A DNA stretch of 40,076 bases from Madurella fahalii (lineage: Eukaryota; Ascomycota; Sordariomycetes; Sordariales), in the NCBI GenBank assembly GCA_029876055.1, contig CM056961.1, forward strand, positions 1-40,076, in the 5' to 3' direction. Below, in pieces: positions 1-8,398 of the stretch. The translations under genes were made by a program, and so were the position numbers. The notes under the pieces were generated by a model. It was given only the letters and a program-made list of their open reading frames with translations. It did no database searches and was not told where the DNA came from. How positions within the stretch are numbered: position 1 is the stretch's first letter; the number at the start of each line of letters is the position of its first letter.

Positions 1-402
1 TTAACATTTGCTCTTAGTTTTACTATAGTTTTAGGAGCAACTATTTTAGGTTTCCAAAAACATGGTTTAAAATTCTTTTCTTTATTCGTTCCAGCTGGTT
101 GTCCTTTAGGTTTAGTACCTTTATTAGTATTAATTGAATTTATATCATATCTTGCACGTAATATTTCTCTAGGGTTAAGATTAGCAGCTAATATAACTGC
201 AGGTCATATGTTATTAAGTATTTTAAGTGGTTTTACTTATACTATTATGAGCTCAGGATTTGTATTCTTTTTATTAGGTTTAATACCTTTAAGTTTCATT
301 GTTGCCTTTTCAGGTTTAGAATTAGCAATTGCTGTAATTCAAGCACAAGTTTTTGTGGTACTTACTTCTTCTTATATAAAAGATGGACTGGACTTACATT
401 AA
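1..402 (+). CDS. atp6: ATP synthase subunit a, 3' part (continues from window end)
   Basis: This is the C-terminal 133 residues of Atp6, completing a 262-residue protein with the segment at 39690-40076. The helix carrying the essential arginine is visible (YLARNISLGLRLAANITAGH), followed by the last hydrophobic helix (LELAIAVIQAQVFVVLTSSY) and the usual C-terminus YIKDGLDLH before TAA at 400-402. These are the proton-path helices that contact the c-ring. Its length is normal for fungal Atp6, and unlike nad5 and cox1 it has no C-terminal extension. Confidence 0.97.
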   Translation, partial: LTFALSFTIVLGATILGFQKHGLKFFSLFVPAGCPLGLVPLLVLIEFISYLARNISLGLRLAANITAGHMLLSILSGFTYTIMSSGFVFFLLGLIPLSFIVAFSGLELAIAVIQAQVFVVLTSSYIKDGLDLH

Positions 403-768
403 TTAAACAAAACTAGCAGCAAGCAAGTAGGTAACTTTTTTCTTATTAAGACTTTAGGTAAGGTCTAATATGAAATTTTTTTTATATAAAAATTCGATTA
501 ATTATTTATTATTTTAAAAATAAGGGGGTATGGTAAGATAAATATATATACTTCGAAAAGTTAAAATATTGCTGTTTTCAGTAATAATATGTTAATAATA
601 GTATATCACTAATAAGTACCTTGCCTTGCCTTGCCTTATAAATATTAAAGTATTAACAAACCAAACCCTGTCTAAAGTCTTTTATAGACATATATTAAGG
701 TAGGTTATAAAACCTAAGGTTGTCTTCAGAATGCTGATCGCTGGTGTGAAGTATGACATTTTATAGTG
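403..768. other. AT-rich spacer after atp6 with tandem and hairpin elements
   Basis: No gene seen. It holds a short tandem run of CCTTG units near 621-637 and, from about 718, a partial earlier version of the unit that recurs at 849-885 (GTTGTCTTCAGAA...CGCTGGTGTGA...CATTTTATAGTG). The hairpin at 732-786 begins here. Confidence 0.6.
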
Positions 769-786
769 TAACCCCAGCGATCAGCA
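732..786. repeat. Perfect 13-bp-stem hairpin
   Basis: TGCTGATCGCTGG at 732-744 is exactly complementary to CCAGCGATCAGCA at 774-786, with a 29-nt loop. The right arm lies at the start of the 144-bp repeat shared with the nad4 leader, where at 37279-37422 it faces only an imperfect partner (AGCTATCGCTGG). It is far richer in GC than its surroundings and resembles the mobile hairpin or GC-cluster elements of fungal mtDNA. Confidence 0.75.
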
Positions 787-912
787 AGTATGATACCTCG
801 CAGAAATCAATTTAATTCAATATACAAATTCTCCTTTATCAAACATAACGTTGTCTTCAGAAAGCTATCGCTGGTGTGACATTTTATAGTGCAAATGGGA
901 GGATATGTAAGG
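769..912 (+). repeat. 144-bp direct repeat, copy of the nad4 leader and first codons
   Basis: Matches 37279-37422 at a constant offset of 36510, with one mismatch seen (A at 903 against G at 37413). The repeat includes the GTG start and the first dozen or so codons of the nad4 frame. Here it leads into an unrelated ORF. Near-perfect identity implies recent copying or ongoing gene conversion. Confidence 0.95.
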
Positions 913-1859
913 TCAGGTACAAGTTCGTAATGTTTACTCTATTATTTCTCCGTATTTGATGATTATTTCATGTAAAGATATTGAAAAATTCTGCCAGTTT
1001 TTTTTATATTTATCTAGGAATTATTGTAATGAATAGTATTATAAATATAATAATACTAATAGATATAGATCTATTAAGTATAACTACGGATACAGAAGTA
1101 ATTTATGAAAAAATTACTTTGAAAATAGTTCAAAATAAGGAAAATTCATATTTAAAAGTGCAAACAGAACAAGATACAAAAATAGCTATTGAAAGTAATA
1201 ATAAAATAGATCCAGTGGATGTAGACAATAATAAAAAAGATAAATGTATTGGTAAAAATCCTTTGAAGGATATACATAAATATCTTTTATCTGCAGATAA
1301 ATCCTATTACCCTAGTCATTTTCAAAAAAATGCTTTACCTAATATTCCAGAAGATGTACCAGTTTATGGTAATAAATTAGTCACTTTTAAACCCTTATCT
1401 CTATTACAAAATAGAAATCTTCCTAAAATGTTTATTGAAATACCTAAAGGTACAAATATGGGAGGAAAATTAACTGAATTAGGTAAAGCCATAGAAGGTG
1501 CCGATGAAGCTATAAAATTATATGATTCACAATATGTAAAATTTAATAAAGTTTTATCTGGTATCCAGAATGGAACAGAAGAGTTTTATCCTAATGAAGC
1601 TAAGCCTTTAATGGAAACGTATATTGATCTTGTAGCTAAATTAAGTAATCAACAAAAGGTTATGGCTAATGAAGCCATAAAACAACTTCATAAATTGGAT
1701 CATAATTTTTCTCGTGATTTATATCCTGTCGAAAATAGTAGTAAGGATACTGGTGGTACTGCTGGCGAGGCTAGTGGTGCAACTAGTAGTGGCTCTATTA
1801 CTGATACAGTTCTTGGTATGGAGACAGGAAGTAATTATAGTATTAGTAAAAATAACTAA
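876..1859 (+). CDS. Hypothetical protein with nad4-derived start
   Basis: Unknown protein of up to 327 residues. The frame is open from the GTG at 876, which is the copied nad4 start (MTFYSANGR, as in nad4), through two TGA-Trp codons to TAA at 1857. Alternative starts are ATG 930, TTG 981 and ATG 1029. A hydrophobic segment follows (SASFFYIYLGIIVMNSIIN and IIILIDIDLL), so the product is probably membrane anchored. After that come a Lys/Asn/Asp-rich stretch, a helical region (KLTELGKAIEGADEAIKLY; LVAKLSNQQKVMANEAIKQL) and a Gly/Ser/Thr-rich tail. It lies between atp6 and rns. Its 5' part (972-1013) recurs inverted upstream of nad4. I recognise no family. The membrane-anchor, low-complexity, helical plan resembles the other accessory ORFs here. 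Confidence 0.7.
972..1013. repeat. 42-nt inverted repeat, partner at 37141-37182
   Basis: The sequence starting GTAAAGATATTGAAAAATTC is perfectly reverse-complementary to 37141-37182. Weaker similarity continues upstream to about 958 (37183-37196). It lies inside the coding frame of the 876-1859 ORF, so the partner is an inverted fragment of this ORF next to the nad4 leader. Confidence 0.93.
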
Positions 1860-2440
1860 TTTAATTAAGTTATTTTAGCAAGCCAAGTAGCTTTATATAT
1901 TACTGGTTATCAATCTCAGTAGTTGTATTTATAATATCTTAATAATAGGAATGTTTTATTTTTATTTACGATATTAATCTTTTTATCGTATTTATTAGGT
2001 TTTTCTTACTATAGTTTGTTTTTTTTTTATGGGGTAGCTTTTTATCTGTTCGTAATATTATAAATACTAACCCACAAACAGGTTTAAGTAAGGTAAGGAT
2101 ATAAATAATTAAGATCGTAATAATAAAGTTTTTACCATAAGGTTTATAAACTTATTCCACCATAGTAACCTGAATATATATATATATCATCATATATAAC
2201 TTTATTATAAAATAAATTAAGATTAATAATTCTTTTAGTGATTAAAGGAAAGTTGTATGTTAAATACATTATAAAATAAAAATTTTAGTATTTTATAGAA
2301 AAATTGAATAAGTAATAAATAATTTAATATTAAATAGTTAACTTAAACTTGCGGACATTCAAGCTATAAACTTCTTTAATGTAGTTAGTTATTTTTTTTT
2401 ACTAGATTAGAATATCTTATATTAAATTAAGTTTCTTTTC

Positions 2441-2468
2441 TTTTAATACAAAATATGGCTTATTTTAA
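2441..2468 (+). repeat. 28-nt dispersed repeat (partner 31412-31439)
   Basis: TTTTAATACAAAATATGGCT and the next 8 nt are identical at 31412-31439, after the extended cox1. Confidence 0.85.
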
Positions 2469-2500
2469 TCCTAAAAAAATTTTTTTAAAAATTAAAATTT

Positions 2501-2521
2501 AATAAGTGATGTAATTAATAG
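2501..2521 (+). repeat. 21-nt dispersed repeat (partner 19776-19796)
   Basis: AATAAGTGATGTAATTAATA plus G occurs here, just before rns, and again at 19776-19796 before the arginine tRNA. Both copies follow an A-rich run. They may be copied regulatory or processing sequence. Confidence 0.75.
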
Positions 2522-2545
2522 TAAAATTATTATTACATCAAAAAG

Positions 2546-4203
2546 AAATAAAGGAGTTTGGTGATGGCTCTGATTGAACGCTGTCCAAGTACTTGACACA
2601 TGCTAATCGAACGCTTAATTTGTGCTTTCCAAGAAGCAAAAGTCAGTGAAAGTCTGGCTATTGGTTTTAAAATCAACGTTCTAGACTACATTAGTATGTA
2701 GATACTAAGACCAAGATTAAGAGTGGTGTACAGGTGAGTATTAGATTTTTGACCTACCTTAAAGTAAAGAAAAATAATTTATATAAAAAAGGGGATGACT
2801 CGCTTTAAGAGGAAAAGAAAAATCATAGAGATAGGTAGTTGTTAAGGTAATGGCTTAACAAGCCCTCAATTCTCTTAGTCGAAGCTGAAAGGGTTGATCG
2901 ACCACATTGGGGATGAAAAAATCCCAATGCAAATGAGTACAGCAGTGAGGAATATTGGTCAATGGCCTAACGGCTGAACTGGTAACTTGGAAGAATGGAA
3001 CCCGTTGTGGATATTCATATTAGAAGGTAAAGGGTAATTTTACTCTCCTTTTCCACAAGGGTTATTTATCGATTTATCGAATAAAGTTCTGTATACATAT
3101 TGATAATGACAATATGTACAAATGTCTTGACCAATTACGTGCCAGCAGTCGCGGTAATACGTAAAAGACTAGTGTTAATCATCTTAAATGGGTTTAAAGG
3201 GTACTCAGACGGTAAAATTTGCCTTAATAAAGGGACAATTTTTCTAGAGTTTTATGTAAGGAGATCGTACTTTAGGTGTATAGAGATAAAATTTGTTGAT
3301 ACCTAGGGGACTGGTAAAGGCGAAGGCAATCTTTTATGTAAAAACTGACGTCGAAGGACGAAGGCTTAGGTCACAAACAGGATTAGATACCCCAGTAGTC
3401 TTTGCAGTCAATTATGAATGCCATAGGTTAGATATTTTATTAGAATATAAGTTCTAATAAAGAATATATATATAGCTAATATATATATATCTATACGATA
3501 TAATCTAGTCTATAAATGAAAGTGTAAGCATTTCACCTCAAGAGTAATGTGGCAACGCAGGAACTGAAATCACTAGACCGTTTCTGACACCAGCAGTGAA
3601 GTATGTTATTTAATTCGATGATCCACGAAAAACCTTACCACAACTTGAATATTTATATGTATATATATACGTATATACTTCGAATACAAGTGTTGCACGG
3701 CTGTCTTCAGTTAATGTTGTGAAACTGTGGCTCAGGCCACGGAATTAACGAAAACCCTTACTTTATTTATAAAAATAAAATAAAGTTTTCACCTTTATAT
3801 GGGTTGGATAAAAGGGATCAAGACAAGTCATCATGGCCTAAATGTTGTGGGCTATAGACGTGCCACATATTCCTAAACAAAGAGATGCAAAAATGTGAAT
3901 TTTAGCTAATCTCACAAAATAGGATAAAATTAGATATGGATTGTAGCCTGAAATTCGGCTGCATGAATAAGAAATTGCTAGTAATCGTGAATCACCATGA
4001 CACGGTGAATATTTCCTCGGATTGGTACTAACCACTCGTCACATGCTGAAAATAGTGGGCCCAGCAAGTTTGCTCTTCCCGAGATAAATAAATAAATGTA
4101 TATGTTTTATAATTTGCGAGGGGATTCTTCCTATGGGTGTCTATGATTAGTGTAAAGTCGAAATACGGTTCGTGTAGTGGAAGTTGCACGGGATTTATCA
4201 ACG
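2546..4203 (+). rRNA. rns: Small-subunit mitochondrial rRNA
   Basis: Decodes mRNA in the 28-30S mitochondrial subunit. The 5' end shows the bacterial-type motif GAGTTTGGTGATGGCTCTGA near 2553. The 530 loop is GTGCCAGCAGTCGCGGTAAT (3140-3159), the 900 region includes GGATTAGATACCCCAGTAGT near 3380, and the 3' decoding site sits near 4150-4195. There is no intron. AT-rich variable inserts occur near 3440-3500 and 3650-3680. The ends are placed by comparison with the bacterial molecule and are good to about 10-20 nt. trnY follows about 100 nt downstream. Confidence 0.95.
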
Positions 4204-4309
4204 ATAAACAATCAAAATTAATAAAATAAAATAATATTTATATATTATTTTATTTTATGTATATATAAATATAATATATATATTTATATATATTTATATA
4301 TATATATAA

Positions 4310-4396
4310 AGGAGAGTTCCGTTTGTTGGTATGACGGGTTAAGCTGTAAACTTAATGATTAATTAATCGTCGAAGGTTCAATTCCTTTCTCTCCTA
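4310..4396 (+). tRNA. trnY: tRNA-Tyr (GTA)
   Basis: Acceptor AGGAGAG pairs with CTCTCCT and the anticodon loop is CTGTAAA. A long variable arm makes it 87 nt. It follows rns, as in related fungi. Confidence 0.93.
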
Positions 4397-4539
4397 TATA
4401 ATTTAATAAAAACCTTGAATTCGTTAAAGTATTATTAAAACTTTAACAAAATAGAGTAAATAAATAAGCCAATATAATTGGCTATTGTAAACCAAATAGG
4501 AATAAGGTATAATCTAATACTATAAATTATAGATATGAA

Positions 4540-4655
4540 CCTGACCTTATAACTCAATGCTCCTATAATGTAACAGTTAAAACCAGGAGCCTCTAGCTCA
4601 ATGATGCTATAGTGTAATACTGTTCGAGCAAGCAAGCCTTTCAATCTTTTTATAA
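4540..4655 (+). pseudogene. tRNA-Asn-like fragments
   Basis: Two degraded stretches resemble the 5' half of the downstream trnN: GAGCCTCTAGCTCAATGATG near 4586 and an ACTCAATGCTCCTATAATG stretch near 4551. Neither can fold into a cloverleaf. They look like decayed partial duplications of trnN. Confidence 0.4.
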
Positions 4656-4662
4656 CAAGTCT

Positions 4663-4733
4663 GCCTCTATAGCTCAACGGTAGAGCATAATACTGTTAAT
4701 ATTAGGATAGATGTTCGATTCATCTTAGGGGCT
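4663..4733 (+). tRNA. trnN: tRNA-Asn (GTT)
   Basis: Acceptor GCCTCTA pairs with TAGGGGC, the D arm is GCTC/GAGC and the anticodon loop is CTGTTAA. Its 3' half with the following spacer is copied near 33977-34025. Confidence 0.95.
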
Positions 4734-4737
4734 TTTT

Positions 4738-4862
4738 TCAAACTAAAAAACTAAAACTAAAACCAAAACTAAAACTAAAACTAAAAACTAAAAATTGAAC
4801 TAAAAACCTAAAAATTAAAAATTAAAAATTAAAAGTTAAAAATTAAAAATTAAAAACTAAAC
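4738..4862. repeat. Low-complexity AAAACT / AAAATT tandem repeats
   Basis: Runs of AAAACT-type units grade into AAAATT units, typical of replication slippage. The shortened copy before the 34130 ORF lacks most of this array. Confidence 0.8.
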
Positions 4863-4936
4863 CTATTTAAGTTATATTAGGATAGATTAAGATAGATTAA
4901 GATAATTGTTTCTTTCTCTTCTTTTTTTCTACACTT

Positions 4937-5746
4937 ATTACCCATATAATCAGAAGTAATTTCCAGGCTCATCCTTTTCATTTAGTATCTCCATCTCCTT
5001 GGCCTTTATATACAAGTGTAGCTTTGTTAAGTTTAGCTACTAGTACTGCATTATCTATGCATAATTATGATAATAGTTATATTTTTAATATAATAGCTTT
5101 AGTTATAGTTATTTCATCTATGTTTTTTTGATTTAGAGATATAATAGCTGAAGCTACTTTTTTAGGTAATCATACATTAGCAGTGCAAAAAGGATTAAAT
5201 TTAGGAATTCTATTATTTATAGTATCTGAAGCATTATTCTTCTTGGCTATATTCTGAGCTTTCTTTCATAGTGCATTAACACCTACTATAGAATTAGGGG
5301 CTCAATGACCACCTGTCGGGATAGAACCTATAAATCCTTTTGAGTTACCTCTTCTTAATACAGTAATACTATTATCAAGTGGTGCTACAGTAACTTATGC
5401 CCATCATTCTTTAATATATGGAGACAGAAAAGGAGGGTTATATGGATCAATAGCTACTGTTTTATTAGCAGTGGTTTTCACACTATTCCAAGGTGTTGAG
5501 TATAACGTATCATCTTTTACTATCAGTGATGGTGTTTTTGGTACATGTTTCTATTTTGGTACAGGTTTCCATGGATTCCACGTTCTAATTGGAACAATCT
5601 TCTTATTAGTAGCTTTATGAAGAATATTTGCTTACCATTCAACTGATCACCATCATGTCGGTTTCGAGGGGGGAATTTTATACTGACATTTTGTAGATGT
5701 TGTTTGGCTTTTTTTGTACATTTCTGTGTACTACTGAGGATCTTAG
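4937..5746 (+). CDS. cox3: Cytochrome c oxidase subunit 3
   Basis: Core membrane subunit of complex IV. The frame gives RSNFQAHPFHLVSPSPWPLY near the start, then WFRDIIAEATFLGNHT, EALFFLAIFWAFFHSAL and HFVDVVWLFLYISVYYWGS before TAG. TGA is read as Trp throughout. No ATG exists in frame between the TAA at 4898 and the conserved block. The ATT at 4937 aligns with the usual Met (fungal MTN-IIRSNF against ITHIIRSNF here) and gives the normal length of 269 residues. An ATT start is therefore inferred. The ORFs at 32728 and 34130 begin ATG ACT AAT AT, which resembles an ancestral cox3 start. Confidence 0.95.
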
Positions 5747-5792
5747 ATCTAGGGTTCTTTGTTAAGCAATATCATAGGCTAACAAAAATTGT

Positions 5793-5866
5793 GAGGGAGT
5801 TTAGCATAATGGTAATGCAAAGGTTTTTTAATCCTATTTATGTGGGTTCGAATCCTACAGGTCTCA
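5793..5866 (+). tRNA. trnK: tRNA-Lys-like (TTT), copy 1
   Basis: It has a good T arm (GTGGG/CCTAC) and T loop, the D-arm sequence TTTAGCATAATGGTAATGC, and a TTT-containing anticodon loop with extra T residues. The acceptor pairs only at its outer end. It is closely similar to the next gene, so a tandem duplication. I cannot say which of the two is active. Confidence 0.65.
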
Positions 5867-5893
5867 TTTTAGTATATTAAAAATATTTTTAAA

Positions 5894-5969
5894 GGGAGTT
5901 TAGCATAATAGTAATGCAAAGGACTTTTAATCCTCTAAAGATGGGTTAGAATCAATTCTACAGGTCCCC
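5894..5969 (+). tRNA. trnK: tRNA-Lys-like (TTT), copy 2
   Basis: The anticodon region AAGGACTTTTAATCCTC folds well with anticodon TTT and GGGA pairs with TCCC in the acceptor. The T arm is disrupted by an insertion, the opposite of copy 1, whose T arm is good and anticodon arm poor. Confidence 0.6.
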
Positions 5970-6109
5970 TTTTTTAGTGTCTTAACTATACATTATATGT
6001 AATGTATTAGATACATACGAAAAAATATATAAGGAAGAATTTTTAAGTGAACTGAAAATTTAAATAAAAAAATAGCAGTGTATAAAATACATATGAATAT
6101 TTTATTAAA

Positions 6110-6180
6110 GCGATTATGGTTTAATGGTAAAACGCTCGTCTTCCAAACGGGGTATGTGAGTTCGAGTCTCACTAATCGTA
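6110..6180 (+). tRNA. trnG: tRNA-Gly (TCC)
   Basis: Acceptor GCGATTA pairs with TAATCGT and the anticodon arm is CTCGT CTTCCAA ACGGG. Confidence 0.95.
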
Positions 6181-6373
6181 AATAATTTTGTTTTTACTAT
6201 ATAAATATAACAATAGTTAGTCATTTAATTGTCATTTAATTTGGTGAATTTTTATTTATTTTAATGCTCATCTTTAAGTTACTAGTTTTAGTATAATATT
6301 TAGGTATATAGATAATAGTTTTACTTCTTTTTTCTTTTATTTTTTTTATTAATTTATTAGTTTAGTAGCTTAA

Positions 6374-6446
6374 GAATTAGTAACTTAATTGGTAAAGGAC
6401 TTCCCTGTCACGGAAGTAGATGCCGGTTCGATGCCGGTCTAATTCG
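6374..6446 (+). tRNA. trnD: tRNA-Asp (GTC)
   Basis: Acceptor GAATTAG pairs with CTAATTC and the anticodon arm is CTTCC CTGTCAC GGAAG. Confidence 0.96.
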
Positions 6447-6453
6447 TTTTTAA

Positions 6454-6534
6454 GGAAAAGTTGCCATAGGTAAGGTAAGATATTTGCTAAATATTGTGTT
6501 TTTACACCTAGGTGTTCGAATCACCTCTTTTCCG
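6454..6534 (+). tRNA. trnS: tRNA-Ser (GCT)
   Basis: Acceptor GGAAAAG pairs with CTTTTCC, the anticodon loop is TTGCTAA and a variable arm GTGTTTTTACAC is present. It reads AGY codons. Confidence 0.93.
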
Positions 6535-6539
6535 TATAA

Positions 6540-6608
6540 AGAGTATAGTTTAATGGTAAAACAGAAAGCTTCAACCTTTATATTCTTAGTTCAAATCTAA
6601 GTACTCTT
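6540..6608 (+). tRNA. trnW: tRNA-Trp (TCA)
   Basis: Acceptor AGAGTAT pairs with GTACTCT and the anticodon is TCA, able to read both UGA and UGG. This fits the UGA=Trp code used by every protein gene here. Confidence 0.95.
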
Positions 6609-6720
6609 GATAAGATCAGTATTAGTTACTGTCAAATATATTTTATTATATGCTAATACAAATTTAAATAGATTACCTTGATATAACCTTATAGGTATAT
6701 TATTATATAATATAGTTAAT

Positions 6721-7377
6721 ATGAATAGTTACAATTATTTATTGTTATTAAATGAAATTTATACAAATGGTTACACTCATAATATATTAGATATTATATC
6801 AATTTTAGCTGTTGTCTCCGGTATATGTGTAATTATAAGTAAAAATCCTATAGTCTCAGTATTACATTTAATAGCATTATTTGCTTATGTTTCTTTTTAT
6901 TTAATTATAATAGGTTTAAATTTTATAGGTTTATCTTATTTAATAGTATATATAGGTGCTGTATCAATACTATTTTTATTTATTCTAATGTTGATTAATA
7001 TTAGAACAAGTGAACTTCAAAGTAATACTAGTAATAGTATTCCTTTAACAATAATTATTGGAATAATTATTAGTTATTTTTTATTTCAAGTGTTACCTTA
7101 TGACATTGTAATGTCAAGTCACTTAAATGAAAATTTTTATACTTTACAAATAGGTGGAGAATATAATAGTATTAACAATACTAATGCTGATAAAAATGAG
7201 TTATTTTTTATAACTACTAAATTTTGAGATGGTAATTTAGCTGAAAATAATCATATTACAGCTATAGGTAATATAATGTATACTAATTACAATATATGAT
7301 TATTAATATCTAGTTTTATACTATTATTGGCAATGGTAGGAGCAATAGCTATAACCATAAAACCAAGAAAAATTTAA
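6721..7377 (+). CDS. nad6: NADH dehydrogenase subunit 6
   Basis: Membrane-arm subunit of complex I, 218 residues from ATG 6721 to TAA 7375. It has five hydrophobic segments, including the conserved SILAVVSGICVIISKNPIVS and the pi-bulge helix region FIGLSYLIVYIGAVSILFLF, and ends MVGAIAITIKPRKI. TGA codons at 7226 and 7298 are conserved Trp positions. It sits between two tRNA runs before rnl, as in other Pezizomycotina. Confidence 0.96.
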
Positions 7378-7448
7378 ACTAATAATAAATTGTTATTTCT
7401 AGTAACTATAAACTATAAAGAAAATTAAAGAAAATACGATATTTTAAA

Positions 7449-7520
7449 AAGAAATTAGCTCAACGGTAGAGCAACCGTTTTACACACGGAAGGTTAGGTG
7501 TTCGAATCACCTATTTCTTA
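7449..7520 (+). tRNA. trnV: tRNA-Val (TAC)
   Basis: Acceptor AAGAAAT pairs with ATTTCTT; anticodon loop TTTACAC. Confidence 0.95.
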
Positions 7521-7530
7521 AAATAATTAA

Positions 7531-7602
7531 AATTCTTTAGCTTAACAGGTAAAGCGCATTTTTGATAAGAATGATATTCAAGTTCAAGTCTTGAAAGAAT
7601 TA
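7531..7602 (+). tRNA. trnI: tRNA-Ile (GAT)
   Basis: Acceptor AATTCTT pairs with AAGAATT; anticodon arm CATTT TTGATAA GAATG. Confidence 0.95.
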
Positions 7603-7604
7603 AA

Positions 7605-7690
7605 GGAGATTTGACTGAGCGGTTTAAAGTGGTTAGCTTGAACCTAACTATGGAAGATTTCCATCATAGGTTCGAATCCTATAGTCTCCG
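7605..7690 (+). tRNA. trnS: tRNA-Ser (TGA)
   Basis: Acceptor GGAGATT pairs with AGTCTCC, anticodon loop CTTGAAC, long variable arm. It reads UCN codons. Confidence 0.95.
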
Positions 7691-7905
7691 ATTACTATTA
7701 TTGATTTAATAATATAAATTCATTTAATGCTGCGTATCTGTATTTACTATATATAAACGAAAAATAATATAATTATTAGATATTAATATTAATATCTAAT
7801 AATATATATCTTAATTCTTAAGATATGTTATAAAAAAAAAATTATTTATGAATTAATAAAAGGAGCAAATATTTAAAGTAATTCACCTTAATATAATATA
7901 TATAA

Positions 7906-7990
7906 GGAGATTTGGCTGAGCGGTCTAAAGCGATTAGCTAGAGTCTAATTAAGAATTTAATCTTCATGCGTTCGAATCGCATATTCTCCG
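7906..7990 (+). tRNA. trnS: tRNA-Ser-like with AGA anticodon
   Basis: Closely resembles the tRNA-Ser(TGA) about 215 nt upstream (shared GGAGATTTG-CTGAGCGGT). It has a perfect anticodon stem ATTAG/CTAAT around loop CTAGAGT, giving anticodon AGA, a variable arm and a perfect T arm ATGCG/CGCAT. The acceptor has one T-T mismatch. It is probably a duplicated tRNA-Ser with a changed anticodon, redundant for UCN. A shifted reading as Leu(TAG) would break the anticodon stem, and a normal Leu(TAG) exists at 14290. Confidence 0.75.
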
Positions 7991-8324
7991 AATATGTGTA
8001 ATTGTAGTTAACTAAAGAAATAATTCAAATTAAATTCATTTATTAATATTAAAAATATTCTAATGTTTTTATCTACATTTTTATTAAAAGATAAGATAAA
8101 CTATTTTTTTATGATTTTTATTAACTAATAAGGTATAGCTATGGTTGCTACTTAACTATTAAGTTAACTAAAAATTTAGATTTAAAAAAGGTAATACATA
8201 TATATATTTATATATTAAGATAATGAAAATATAAGGTAATAGATGTGTAGTATCATATTATATTACTAACCTAATAATATACGCTTAAAATATTAAATAT
8301 AATATTTATATACATATTATTTAA
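7991..8324. other. AT-rich spacer between trnS-like and trnP
   Basis: About 330 nt of AT-rich sequence in which I see no gene or clear structure. Confidence 0.5.
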
Positions 8325-8398
8325 CGGATTAGAGTCAGATTGGTTACGACGTTTCATTTGGGGTGGAATTTTTCTGTGTTCGAGCCACAGTAATCCGA
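8325..8398 (+). tRNA. trnP: tRNA-Pro (TGG)
   Basis: Acceptor CGGATTA pairs perfectly with TAATCCG; anticodon loop TTTGGGG. Confidence 0.95.

Larger units (their letters stand above)
1860..2545. other. AT-rich spacer before rns
   Basis: No gene seen in about 690 nt. It holds two dispersed repeats close to the rns 5' end: 28 nt at 2441-2468 (also at 31412-31439) and 21 nt at 2501-2521 (also at 19776-19796). Their position before an rRNA gene makes a promoter or processing role possible, but I recognise no motif. Confidence 0.5.

Noticed and set aside
1..402. atp6 as two truncated genes
   Set aside because: The two parts join in frame across the ends of the window with no missing residues.
3100..3306. 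Open frame on + strand
   Set aside because: Lies inside rns, over the conserved 530 loop; it is rRNA sequence.
3838..4035. Open frame on - strand
   Set aside because: Antisense to the conserved 3' domain of rns.
4435..4677. Open frame on - strand
   Set aside because: Antisense to trnN and its degraded copies.
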